From UBA3305 sp002373555 (lineage in GTDB: Bacteria; Bacillota; Clostridia; Lachnospirales; Lachnospiraceae), in NCBI GenBank assembly GCA_946612455.1, contig CAMOER010000002.1, positions 78,781 to 142,780 of the forward strand: a stretch of 64,000 bases of DNA, given 5' to 3'. This document shows positions 8,735-16,466 of this stretch, one piece after another. The notes below the pieces were generated by a model. It did not search any database and was not told the DNA's origin. It saw nothing but the letters and a program-made list of their open reading frames with translations. Position numbers and translations under genes: made by a program. Each line of letters begins with the position of its first letter. Within the stretch, counting starts at the first letter, position 1.

Positions 8735-9820
8735 TTATTTTGCAGTGATCCGGCCGGTCGCCGTCAGCAGTTCGGCGGAAAGCACCGCGCCGCCGGCAGC
8801 GCCGCGGAGCGTATTATGAGACAGCCCCACGAACTTCCAGTCATAGATCACATCTTCTCTCAGGCGGCCCGCAAACACAGCCATGCCGCCGTCCACTTCA
8901 CGGTCCAGCCTGGGCTGCGGTCTGTCGGGTTCCTCGAAGTAATGGATGAACTGCTTCGGTGCATGCGGAAGATCAAGCTCCTGGGGCAGGCCGCGGAAGT
9001 TCTTCCAGCGATCCAGGATCTCTTCCTTCGAAGGCTTGTTCTTAAAGGAAACAAAAACGGAAGCGGTATGTCCGTTGGTCACGGGCACGCGCAGGCACTG
9101 GGAAGTGATGATCGGGGAAGCCGCCTTCACGATCTCGCCGTTCTCGATGTGGCCCCAGATCCTCAAAGGCTCCTGCTCGCTCTTCTCTTCCTCGCCGCTG
9201 ATGAACGGGATCACATTGTCGATCATCTCCGGCCAGTCCTTGAAGGTCTTTCCGGCACCGGAAATGGCCTGGTAAGTGGAAGCGACCACGACAGTCGGCT
9301 CGAACTCGCGGAGCGCATGGATCATGGGGGTGTAGCTCTGGATCGAGCAGTTCGGTTTGACGACAATGAATCCGCGCTTCGTTCCCAGACGCTTCTGCTG
9401 GAACGGGATGATGTCCAGATGCTCCGGGTTGAGCTCCGGAACGACCATGGGAACATCGGGCGTCCATCTGTGGGCAGAATTGTTGGAAACAACCGGCGTC
9501 TCCGTCTTTGCGTATTCTTCCTCGATCGCACGGATCTCTGCCTTAGACATATCGACAGCGCTGAATACGAAATCGCAGGTCGCCGCGACTGCTTCCACAT
9601 CGGAAACATTCATGACCACCATCTTCTTTGCCCATTCCGGCATCGGGATGTCCAGCTTCCAGCGGTCGCCGACAGCTTCTTCATAGGTCTGTCCGGCGCT
9701 TCTGGCGCTGGCGGCCAGTGTGACGACTTCATACCAGGGATGATTATCAAGAAGGGTGATGAATCTCTGTCCTACCATTCCGGTGGCTCCGAGAATGCCA
9801 ACTTTCAGTTTCTTATCCAT
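8735..9820 (-). CDS. asd: Aspartate-semialdehyde dehydrogenase
   Basis: NADPH-dependent enzyme that reduces aspartyl phosphate to aspartate semialdehyde, the branch point to lysine/diaminopimelate, threonine and methionine. The 361-aa protein has the Rossmann motif GATGMVGQRF (11-20) and the catalytic cysteine in KPNCSIQ (Cys158). The sequence is of the archaeal/fungal type (longer spacing, SNNSAHRW) rather than the E. coli type. The start at 9820 follows CGGAGG; an upstream in-frame Met would run into the tRNA-Thr and is rejected. It is divergent from tRNA-Thr with only 76 bp between them. Confidence 0.95.
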   Translation of the reverse strand: MDKKLKVGILGATGMVGQRFITLLDNHPWYEVVTLAASARSAGQTYEEAVGDRWKLDIPMPEWAKKMVVMNVSDVEAVAATCDFVFSAVDMSKAEIRAIEEEYAKTETPVVSNNSAHRWTPDVPMVVPELNPEHLDIIPFQQKRLGTKRGFIVVKPNCSIQSYTPMIHALREFEPTVVVASTYQAISGAGKTFKDWPEMIDNVIPFISGEEEKSEQEPLRIWGHIENGEIVKAASPIITSQCLRVPVTNGHTASVFVSFKNKPSKEEILDRWKNFRGLPQELDLPHAPKQFIHYFEEPDRPQPRLDREVDGGMAVFAGRLREDVIYDWKFVGLSHNTLRGAAGGAVLSAELLTATGRITAK

Positions 9821-9845
9821 TTTTCCTCCGTTCCGACGGTTTTTC

Positions 9846-9874
9846 TTGACAAGCGCCCGTCGTCGTGTTATTAT
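9846..9874 (+). promoter_or_regulatory. Promoter of tRNA-Thr
   Basis: TTGACA (9846-9851), 17-bp spacer, TATTAT (9869-9874): near-consensus, with the expected start about 16 nt before the mature tRNA. It lies within the 76-bp gap shared with asd. Confidence 0.8.
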
Positions 9875-9896
9875 TACAAAGCTGTTTTTGCAGTAA

Positions 9897-9964
<68 letters not shown>

Positions 9965-9969
<5 letters not shown>

Positions 9970-10020
9970 TTTTAGTTTGCCTGCCATGCGGCAGGCAAAC
10001 AAAAAAGCTTTATTTTTCTT
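9965..10020 (+). terminator. Terminator of tRNA-Thr sharing bases with the tRNA 3' end
   Basis: A stem of about 21 bp (AAGCTTTTT, then GTTTGCCTGCC, loop ATGC, and the complement) is followed by TATTTTTCTT. The left arm starts inside the acceptor stem of the tRNA, so terminator and mature tRNA folds compete for four bases. Confidence 0.85.
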
Positions 10021-10028
10021 CTAAGTCT

Positions 10029-10502
10029 TTACCCTTTCGCCACCGCGATCGTTCCCGTCCGCTGCAGCTCCAGTATCCCGAAATTCCTGACCAGTTCAAT
10101 AAACTCTTCCACCCGCTCGGGATCCGAGTGCATCTCGATCACCATCGCCTTCGGCGACAGATGCATGATCTTCGCGCCCATCACATTGCAGAGCTCGATG
10201 AGCGACGCCCTGTTTCCCATCGTGTAGCCGACCTTCACGAGCAGCATCTCGAGCATAATGCTCCGGCTCTCATCCAGTCTGCGCACTTTAATGACATCCA
10301 GCTTCTTGTTCAGATGCTTCTCGATCTGATCGATCGTTCGGGAATCGCCGGTCGATACGATCGTCATGCTGGAAACATCTCTCTGCTCCGTCTCGCCGAC
10401 AGCCAGGGAATCAATATTGTAGCCGCGCCTTGCGAACAGGCCGGAGATCCCGGACAGGACGCCGTCTCTGTTTTCCACAAGAACCGAAAAAATTCCTTTC
10501 AT
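10029..10502 (-). CDS. ilvN: Acetolactate synthase small (regulatory) subunit
   Basis: Regulatory subunit of acetohydroxyacid synthase, carrying the valine-binding ACT domain that activates and feedback-inhibits the large subunit. The 157-aa protein starts MKGIFSVLVENRDGVLSGI. The ACT segment LFARRGYNIDSLAVGETE and the C-terminal SHFT-like domain (KVGYTMGNRASLIELCNVMGAK) are both present, matching the usual 160-aa length (ilvH/ilvN). The start at 10502 follows AGGAGG. It lies 14 nt after ilvB and is surely cotranscribed. Confidence 0.95.
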   Translation of the reverse strand: MKGIFSVLVENRDGVLSGISGLFARRGYNIDSLAVGETEQRDVSSMTIVSTGDSRTIDQIEKHLNKKLDVIKVRRLDESRSIMLEMLLVKVGYTMGNRASLIELCNVMGAKIMHLSPKAMVIEMHSDPERVEEFIELVRNFGILELQRTGTIAVAKG

Positions 10503-10516
10503 GAGATCCTCCTGTC

Positions 10517-12139
10517 TTATACTGTCACGTCTCCGCTGTCCACTTCGCACACCAGCAGCGCCGCACTGTCACACGCCAGAAATGCATCCAGAATACCATC
10601 CCGCTCCTCGTTGTTCTCCACGTGGAAGAACTGCATGTCATAAGCCTCCGCGAACTTATCAAATTTCGGATAATCGTAGAGCTTGACGCCGGAGAAACGG
10701 TCCTCGTAGTTCTTGTGCTGGTACTCCTTCACAAGTCCCAGATACCGGTTCTTGACCACGATCACCTTCAGCGGGATCTTATTCACAGCCGCCGTCGCCA
10801 GCTCGTTCATCGACATCTGGAACGAACCGTCTCCGCAGACTGCGACCACCTGCTTCCCGGGGCTGCACATCATCGCACCGATCGCTGCAGGAATCGAATA
10901 CCCCATCGTACCCATGCCGCCTGTCGTCAGGAAACGGCCGGCTTTCATCACGTAGTTATCAGCGGACCACAGCTGGTTCTGTCCGACATCCGCCACATAG
11001 ATCGCATCCTCATCCATTTTTTCCGACAGGCTCTGCACGAACAGCATCGGATTCACGAAACGGTCCGAAAAATGTCTGGTGTCGACCGTATTCTTCTTGA
11101 TGTCCTCCAGCCTTTCGAGCCAGGCCTTCGTATCGATATGGATATCGGATTCCAGCAGCGTATGGAAAATGTTCCGCACATCGCCGACCAGCGGCAGCGT
11201 CGGTCCGAGATTCTTGCCGATCTCCGCGGTATCGATATCGATATGGATGATCTTCACCTGCTGCTCCAGATTCTCCGGCTTCGGAACCGCCCGGTCCGCG
11301 ATCCTGGCACCGACCACGATCAGCAGATCACTGTTCGCAACGGCCCGGTTCGCGTAAGGCTTTCCGTTGTTTCCGAGCATGCCGAAATACAGCGGATGGG
11401 ATTTGCGCATCACGCCGATGCCCATCATCGTGGAAACCAACGGAATACTGTTCTTCTCGCAGAACGCTCTGACGACCTCCTCACCCTCGCCGAGGATGAC
11501 GCCGCCGCCGGCACAGATGAGCGGTTTCTTCGAGTGATTGATCGCATCGATGACCTTCGCGAGTTGCTGCGCATTGCCCTTCGTATTTGGCTTGTATCCG
11601 CGCATGTTCACGGCTTCCGGATAATGAAAAGCCTTTTTCATCTCCGTTTTCTGGACGTCGCAGGGAATATCGATCAGAACCGGTCCTTTTCTTCCGGTCG
11701 CTGCCACGAAAAATGCCTCCTTAATAATACGCGGGATATCATCCGGGCTCTTGACCAGATAGCTGTACTTGACGAAGGATTCTGTGGCACCGCGCATATC
11801 CGCTTCCTGGAAAACATCCCGGCCGAGCAGATGGCTGTCGACCTGGCCCGTGATTGCGATCAGCGGAATGGAATCGGCATAGGCTGTCGCCAGCGCTGTG
11901 ATGAGATTGGTCGCGCCGGGACCGGATGAGGTCACACAGACAGCCGGTCTTCTGGAGATCCTGGAATAACCGTTTGCCGCATGGCCGGCATTCTGCTCCT
12001 GCCGCATCAGAACATGTTCGATCGCCGGTTCCTGATAGAGTGCATCATAAAACGGCGCGATCGCGACTCCGGGGATCCCGAAGATCTTCGTCACACCTTC
12101 CAGCTTTAAACATTCGACCATTGCCTGCGCACCGTTCAT
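10517..12139 (-). CDS. ilvB: Acetolactate synthase large (catalytic) subunit
   Basis: ThDP-dependent synthase joining two pyruvates to acetolactate, or pyruvate plus 2-oxobutanoate, for valine, leucine and isoleucine. The 540-aa protein has the catalytic glutamate in MRQEQNAGHAANGYSR, a central FAD-binding domain, and the ThDP motif beginning GDGSFQMSMNELATA and ending KVIVVKN. The start at 12139 follows GGAGG. It pairs with ilvN downstream, and the ilvA product 2-oxobutanoate is one of its substrates. An extended -10 promoter and a TTGGCA...TGCCAA repeat lie upstream. Confidence 0.95.
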   Translation of the reverse strand: MNGAQAMVECLKLEGVTKIFGIPGVAIAPFYDALYQEPAIEHVLMRQEQNAGHAANGYSRISRRPAVCVTSSGPGATNLITALATAYADSIPLIAITGQVDSHLLGRDVFQEADMRGATESFVKYSYLVKSPDDIPRIIKEAFFVAATGRKGPVLIDIPCDVQKTEMKKAFHYPEAVNMRGYKPNTKGNAQQLAKVIDAINHSKKPLICAGGGVILGEGEEVVRAFCEKNSIPLVSTMMGIGVMRKSHPLYFGMLGNNGKPYANRAVANSDLLIVVGARIADRAVPKPENLEQQVKIIHIDIDTAEIGKNLGPTLPLVGDVRNIFHTLLESDIHIDTKAWLERLEDIKKNTVDTRHFSDRFVNPMLFVQSLSEKMDEDAIYVADVGQNQLWSADNYVMKAGRFLTTGGMGTMGYSIPAAIGAMMCSPGKQVVAVCGDGSFQMSMNELATAAVNKIPLKVIVVKNRYLGLVKEYQHKNYEDRFSGVKLYDYPKFDKFAEAYDMQFFHVENNEERDGILDAFLACDSAALLVCEVDSGDVTV

Positions 12140-12172
12140 CTGCAGTTCCTCCGGTTCTGTTCTTAGAGAATG

Positions 12173-12181
12173 ATTATAGCA
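12173..12181 (-). promoter_or_regulatory. ilvB promoter, extended -10
   Basis: TGC-TATAAT on the minus strand, 34 nt before the ATG. The -35 region is weak, consistent with an extended -10 promoter or with activation. Confidence 0.5.
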
Positions 12182-12194
12182 GAGAAATCCCAAA

Positions 12195-12218
12195 TTGGCA
12201 CCCTCTGACTTTTGCCAA
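12195..12218 (-). promoter_or_regulatory. Inverted repeat TTGGCA-N12-TGCCAA upstream of ilvB
   Basis: Perfect 6-bp arms spaced by 12 bp over the -35 region of ilvB. The geometry resembles a LysR-type or dimeric repressor site; no regulator gene adjoins it. Confidence 0.4.
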
Positions 12219-12233
12219 ACAGCATAAGTTCAT

Positions 12234-12261
12234 AACAAAACGGGCGGCCTGCGCCGCCCGT
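12234..12261 (-). terminator. Terminator of the C_GCAxxG gene
   Basis: CGGGCGGC and GCCGCCCG around a 4-nt loop, followed by TTTTGTT on the minus strand. It isolates ilvB from the genes upstream. Confidence 0.85.
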
Positions 12262-12283
12262 CTGTTTCTTCCGTCCATGAGCC

Positions 12284-12736
12284 TTACTCAATCATCTCAT
12301 CCAGCAGATCGCAGGCGATCACTGCCAGTTTCGGACATGTCTGCATCAGCAGATTCTTCTGCAGGATCTCCGGCATTTCCTCCGGGATCTTGTGCCCCAG
12401 GATCTCGCGGCAGATCAGGCTGCCGTTCGTGATCTCATGCTCCCTGAACCGGCGTTCAAATTCTGCCTTCCTCACCATCATTTTCTGTTTTGCTTCCGCG
12501 TCTCCCGGTTCAAAATGGCCGTATGCCGCGCCGAGCGCCATCAGCGCTCCAGTCACGCAGCCGCAGCGTTCGCCGTTCATCATGCCGCCGCCGAAGGCCG
12601 CCGCGATCTTCAGGGCTTCTTCCTCATCCATATCCAGGAGCGCTGCCGCATGTGCAAAGACGATCTGCGAACAGTCGATGCCGCCCTTGTAGTATTCCTT
12701 CGCCAGTTCTTCTGTCATTCTTTCTTCGAGTGCCAT
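12284..12736 (-). CDS. C_GCAxxG_C_C family redox protein
   Basis: A 150-aa protein of the family named for its cysteine pattern, common in anaerobes and often beside redox enzymes; its function is unknown. The cysteines sit in GGIDCSQ, GERCGCVTGALMALG, SLICREILGH and TCPKLAVIACDL. The start at 12736 follows GGGAGG. It lies 50 nt downstream of the rubredoxin/rubrerythrin fusion in the same direction and ends in a strong terminator, so it is probably the last gene of an oxidative-defence operon. A thiol or metal redox role is inference. Confidence 0.8.
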   Translation of the reverse strand: MALEERMTEELAKEYYKGGIDCSQIVFAHAAALLDMDEEEALKIAAAFGGGMMNGERCGCVTGALMALGAAYGHFEPGDAEAKQKMMVRKAEFERRFREHEITNGSLICREILGHKIPEEMPEILQKNLLMQTCPKLAVIACDLLDEMIE

Positions 12737-12786
12737 TGTATCATCCTCCCTGACCGGCAGCCCGATTCCCCCGGTCCTTGCAATCA

Positions 12787-14901
12787 TCAATAGTTTTCGG
12801 AATTGATTTCAAAATATGCCTGCGGATGTGCGCACACCGGGCAGATCTCCGGTGCTTCCGTGCCGACGACGATATGACCGCAGTTCCTGCACTCCCACAC
12901 CTTGACTTCGCTCTTCCGGAAGACTTCCTGCATCTCGATATTCTTCAGCAGTGCGCGGTAGCGCTCCTCGTGATGCTTTTCGATCGCCGCTACGCCGCGG
13001 AACTTCTCGGCAAGCTCATGGAAGCCTTCCTCCTCTGCCGTCTTCGCGAAGCCTTCATACATATCGGTCCATTCGTAATTCTCGCCGTTCGCGGCTTCGA
13101 CAAGATTCTCTGCGGTCGTTCCGATGCCGTTCAGCTCCTTGAACCAGATCTTGGCATGCTCCTTCTCATTATCCGCGGTCTTCAGAAACAGTGCAGCGAT
13201 CTGCTCATAGCCCTCCTTCTTTGCTTTGGATGCAAAATAGGTATATTTATTTCTTGCCTGGGATTCTCCCGCAAATGCTTCCAGCAGGTTCTTCTCGGTC
13301 TGTGTACCGGCATAAGGGTTCTTCTTTTCTTCTTCGATCTTCATGAGTTTGTCTCCTTTCATTTTGCAGACGGGACATACGGGTTCCTGTCCTTCCGGGA
13401 CTTCAAATTCCGCGCCGCAGACAAGACATCTGTATTTTGCCATTTTCTGATCCTCCTTTATTGTATTTTCAGCAGGAATGCCTGCGGCTTCTCCCGCATG
13501 TGCGATTCCGGTAAACATCGCGATATCCGCATCTGTCGTGATCAGGTTGTCCATGGAGAGCGCGTGGACATCATCCAGTCCGGACACAGCCGCGAACATC
13601 TTCAGTTCTTCATTGGATACCCGGAGGAAATTGGCGACGCGCGCCGCCGCTTTCTTTCCATCGAATCTCGCCCGCAGTTCCGGATCCTGCGTGGCGATGC
13701 CCACCGGGCATCTGCCTGTCCCGCAGATCCTGTACTGCTGGCAGGCCGCGGCGATCAGCGCCGCGGAAGCGATCGCGACTGCGTCGGCGCCCATGGCGAG
13801 CGCTTTCGCAAAATCAGAAGACACCCGCAGGCCGCCGGTGATCACCAGCGCAACGTCCGACCCGGCTTTATCCAGGTACGTCCGCGCGCGGCTCAGCGCA
13901 TAGATCGTCGGCACAGAGGCCGCATCCCGGAGCATCAGCGGGCTGGAGCCGGTCGCGCCGCCGCGTCCGTCGATCGTAATAAAATCCGGACCGGCTTTCA
14001 GTGCAAATTCCAGATCCTTCTCAAGATTGCCGGCTGCCAGCTTGATACCGACCGGTCTTCCTTCGGAACGCTCCCGCAGATCGTCGACGAGGGCCTTCAG
14101 ATCATCCGGTGTTTCGATTCCCGGGAATTTTCCGGGGCTCTGGATATCCTCTCCCTTCGGCTTCCCGCGGACCGCAGCGATCTCCTCCGTCACCTTCTCC
14201 CCCGGCAGATGCCCGCCCATGCCGGGCTTGGTCCCCTGTCCGATCTTGATCTCGATCGCGTCGGAAGACTTCAGATTTTCATCTGTCAGGCTGTACCTGT
14301 TCGGGATGACCTCAAAAATATATTTGTAAGCAGCTGCTTTTTCTTCCGGAAGAATCCCGCCCTCGCCGCTGCACATGGCAGTCTTTACCGCAGCGGAGCC
14401 TTCCGCCAGTGCAATCTTCGCTTCCCGTGAGAGCGCACCGAAGGACATATGGGAAATGAAGACGGGAGAATCCAGCACCATCGGCTTTTTTGCATGCTTT
14501 CCGATGACCGTCCGCGTACTGACCGGCATGCCATCCGGCAGCGGCATCGGATCAAGCTGCGCGCCGAGCAGCAGAATATCCTCCCATTTCGGCAGCGGCA
14601 GCGTGGTCCCCATCGCCGCGTGGATACTCTCTCCCGTCACCGCCATCTCATGGATCTGCGCCATATATCTGGCCTTCGGATCGTGACGGACAAAGGCCGG
14701 ATCATAGGCAAGATCCCCGGCCGGTTCAATGTCCGGGATGTTCGCCGCCTGCTGCGGCGCGGCCGTCTGTCCCTGGTCATCTTCCGGCACAAATACCGAA
14801 GCAGGCTGCTGACATACTGGACATTTATCCAGTTCCGAAAAAGGCCTGCCTTCCGCTTCCTCATCATAGACGAATCCGCAGATGCTGCATACATATTTCA
14901 T
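12787..14901 (-). CDS. Rubredoxin / FMN glutamate-synthase-like / rubrerythrin fusion protein
   Basis: One frame of 704 codons joins two proteins that are usually separate. Residues 1-36 form a rubredoxin (CSICGFVY, CPVC). Residues 70-480 form a GltB-type FMN domain with GRGGATGSSP and a 3Fe-4S pattern C-x5-C-x4-C (CQQYRICGTGRC). Residues 487-704 form a rubrerythrin: an N-terminal CxxC pair, a ferritin-like diiron core (EKEHAKIW, IEKHHEERY) and a C-terminal rubredoxin (CRNCG, CPVC). No stop separates the halves, yet AAAGGAGG lies 8 nt before an in-frame ATG at 13443, so a free 218-aa rubrerythrin can also be made. The start at 14901 follows AAAGGAG. Likely role: peroxide/oxygen defence with an electron donor fused to the acceptor. 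A base error removing a stop is the main alternative. Confidence 0.85.
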   Translation of the reverse strand: MKYVCSICGFVYDEEAEGRPFSELDKCPVCQQPASVFVPEDDQGQTAAPQQAANIPDIEPAGDLAYDPAFVRHDPKARYMAQIHEMAVTGESIHAAMGTTLPLPKWEDILLLGAQLDPMPLPDGMPVSTRTVIGKHAKKPMVLDSPVFISHMSFGALSREAKIALAEGSAAVKTAMCSGEGGILPEEKAAAYKYIFEVIPNRYSLTDENLKSSDAIEIKIGQGTKPGMGGHLPGEKVTEEIAAVRGKPKGEDIQSPGKFPGIETPDDLKALVDDLRERSEGRPVGIKLAAGNLEKDLEFALKAGPDFITIDGRGGATGSSPLMLRDAASVPTIYALSRARTYLDKAGSDVALVITGGLRVSSDFAKALAMGADAVAIASAALIAAACQQYRICGTGRCPVGIATQDPELRARFDGKKAAARVANFLRVSNEELKMFAAVSGLDDVHALSMDNLITTDADIAMFTGIAHAGEAAGIPAENTIKEDQKMAKYRCLVCGAEFEVPEGQEPVCPVCKMKGDKLMKIEEEKKNPYAGTQTEKNLLEAFAGESQARNKYTYFASKAKKEGYEQIAALFLKTADNEKEHAKIWFKELNGIGTTAENLVEAANGENYEWTDMYEGFAKTAEEEGFHELAEKFRGVAAIEKHHEERYRALLKNIEMQEVFRKSEVKVWECRNCGHIVVGTEAPEICPVCAHPQAYFEINSENY
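13443..13462 (-). promoter_or_regulatory. Internal ribosome-binding site for the rubrerythrin half
   Basis: AAAGGAGG followed by 8 nt and ATG (MAKYRCLVCG), all in frame inside the fusion gene. It is as strong as the sites of stand-alone genes in this window. Confidence 0.7.
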
Positions 14902-14980
14902 GTTCGGTTCTCTCCTTTCGCCTGATATCGTCCGATTTTTTCTGATTATTCTACTCTCGGCACCTAATGTTCTTATTATT

Positions 14981-15009
14981 TTTGTAATATATTTATATGT
15001 TTTTGTCAA
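14981..15009 (-). promoter_or_regulatory. Promoter of the rubredoxin/rubrerythrin gene
   Basis: TTGACA (15004-15009) and TACAAA (14981-14986) with a 17-bp AT-rich spacer on the minus strand. The -35 is consensus and the -10 is weaker. Confidence 0.5.
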
Positions 15010-15206
15010 CATCAGGCGGTGTCTTTCGAGTCCCTTTTTGTTCTTTACGGACGCACTTTTCCATCCTGTTCCCGCATCCGCAAACGGTATGAAATCTGCC
15101 GTAAACTGCTCTTGTCTTTTTTTTCACACATGATACAATACTATCGAAAGCGGCTGGAAACCGGCCGCACAGCAACACAAAAACAATTTGAAGGAGGCTA
15201 TTCATC

Positions 15207-16352
15207 ATGGCTGTCAATCGTTTCGTCCTGAATGGTATTTCCTACCACGGACACGGCGCGATCCAGGAGATCCCCGGCATCATCAAATCCCACGGTTTCA
15301 AGAAGGCTTTTGTGGCATCCGATCCCGACCTTGTCAAATTCGGCGTCACCGCAAAGATCACCGATCTGCTCGATCAGAACGGCATTGCATATGAGCTTTA
15401 TTCCGATATCAAGCCGAACCCCACGATCGAAAACGTACAGCACGGTGTGGACGCATTCCGCGCATCCGGCGCTGATTTCATGATCACCATCGGCGGCGGT
15501 TCCTCCATGGACACCGGCAAGGGCATCGGCATCATCGTCAACAACCCTGAATTCTATGACGTACGTTCTCTGGAGGGCGTGGCCCCCACGAAGAAGCGCA
15601 CCGTATTCACGATCGCTGTTCCCACCACCGGCGGCACCGGCGCAGAATCCACCATCAACTATGTTATCACCGATGTTGAGAAGAAGCGTAAATTCGTCTG
15701 CGTGGACCCGAACGATATCCCCGACATCGCTGTCGTCGATCCCGACATGATGTCTTCCATGCCTAAGGGCCTGACCGCTTCCACCGGTATGGACGCGCTG
15801 ACCCACGCGATCGAAGGCTACACCACTGCTGCTGCATGGGAGCTCTCCGACTGCCTGAACCTGGAAGCCATCCAGCTGATCGCGAAGAACCTGCGCGCGG
15901 CTGTCGCAAATGATCCCGACGGACGCGAAGGCATGGCGCTTGCGCAGTATGTCACCGCTATGGCTTATTCGAATGTCGGCCTCGGCATTGCCCATTCCAT
16001 GGCCCATACGCTCGGCGCTGTCTATGACACGCCGCACGGTGTTGCCTGCGCTATGATGCTGCCCATCGTCATGGACTTCAACAAAGAGTGCACCGGCGAA
16101 AAGTACAAACATATCGCGGAAGCTTTCGGCGTAGATACCGAGGGCATGGATCAGGAGACCTATCGTCAGGCTGCGATCGATGCTGTTCAGCAGCTCTCCG
16201 TAGATGTCGGCATCCCTACCAAGCTGGAGAAGCTGAAAGAAGAAGATCTTCCCTTCCTGTGCGAATCCGCTGCAGCTGATGCATGCGCGCCCGGAAATCC
16301 GAAGCCCGCTACGCTTGCGCAGTTCGAGGAGATGTTCCGCAAGCTGATGTGA
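15207..16352 (+). CDS. fucO: Iron-containing alcohol dehydrogenase, lactaldehyde reductase type
   Basis: Group III NAD-dependent alcohol dehydrogenase. The 381-aa protein is close to E. coli FucO over its whole length: IGGGSSMDTGKGIGIIVNNP, the shared blocks RSLEG and KFVCVDPNDIPD, and the metal-binding histidines in DALTHAIEGY and HSMAHTLGAVYDTPHG. FucO reduces lactaldehyde to 1,2-propanediol during fucose or rhamnose fermentation; related enzymes act on other short aldehydes. No fucose genes adjoin it, so the physiological substrate is uncertain. The start follows GAAGGAGG. It is a single-gene unit ending in a bidirectional terminator. Confidence 0.88.
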   Translation: MAVNRFVLNGISYHGHGAIQEIPGIIKSHGFKKAFVASDPDLVKFGVTAKITDLLDQNGIAYELYSDIKPNPTIENVQHGVDAFRASGADFMITIGGGSSMDTGKGIGIIVNNPEFYDVRSLEGVAPTKKRTVFTIAVPTTGGTGAESTINYVITDVEKKRKFVCVDPNDIPDIAVVDPDMMSSMPKGLTASTGMDALTHAIEGYTTAAAWELSDCLNLEAIQLIAKNLRAAVANDPDGREGMALAQYVTAMAYSNVGLGIAHSMAHTLGAVYDTPHGVACAMMLPIVMDFNKECTGEKYKHIAEAFGVDTEGMDQETYRQAAIDAVQQLSVDVGIPTKLEKLKEEDLPFLCESAAADACAPGNPKPATLAQFEEMFRKLM

Positions 16353-16394
16353 TCACCGACCGGATGCCCTGCGCACCGTTCTGAATGATGAAAT

Positions 16395-16441
16395 AAAAGA
16401 TCCGGGAGATGCCCGCACAGGACATTCTCCCGGATCTTTTT
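16395..16441. terminator. Bidirectional terminator between fucO and the phosphate symporter
   Basis: AAAAGATCCGGGAGA and TCTCCCGGATCTTTT are perfect 15-bp arms around a 16-nt loop. A and T runs on both sides suit both convergent genes. Confidence 0.9.
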
Positions 16442-16466
16442 GTAAAACAATGATCTTTCGCGTGTC

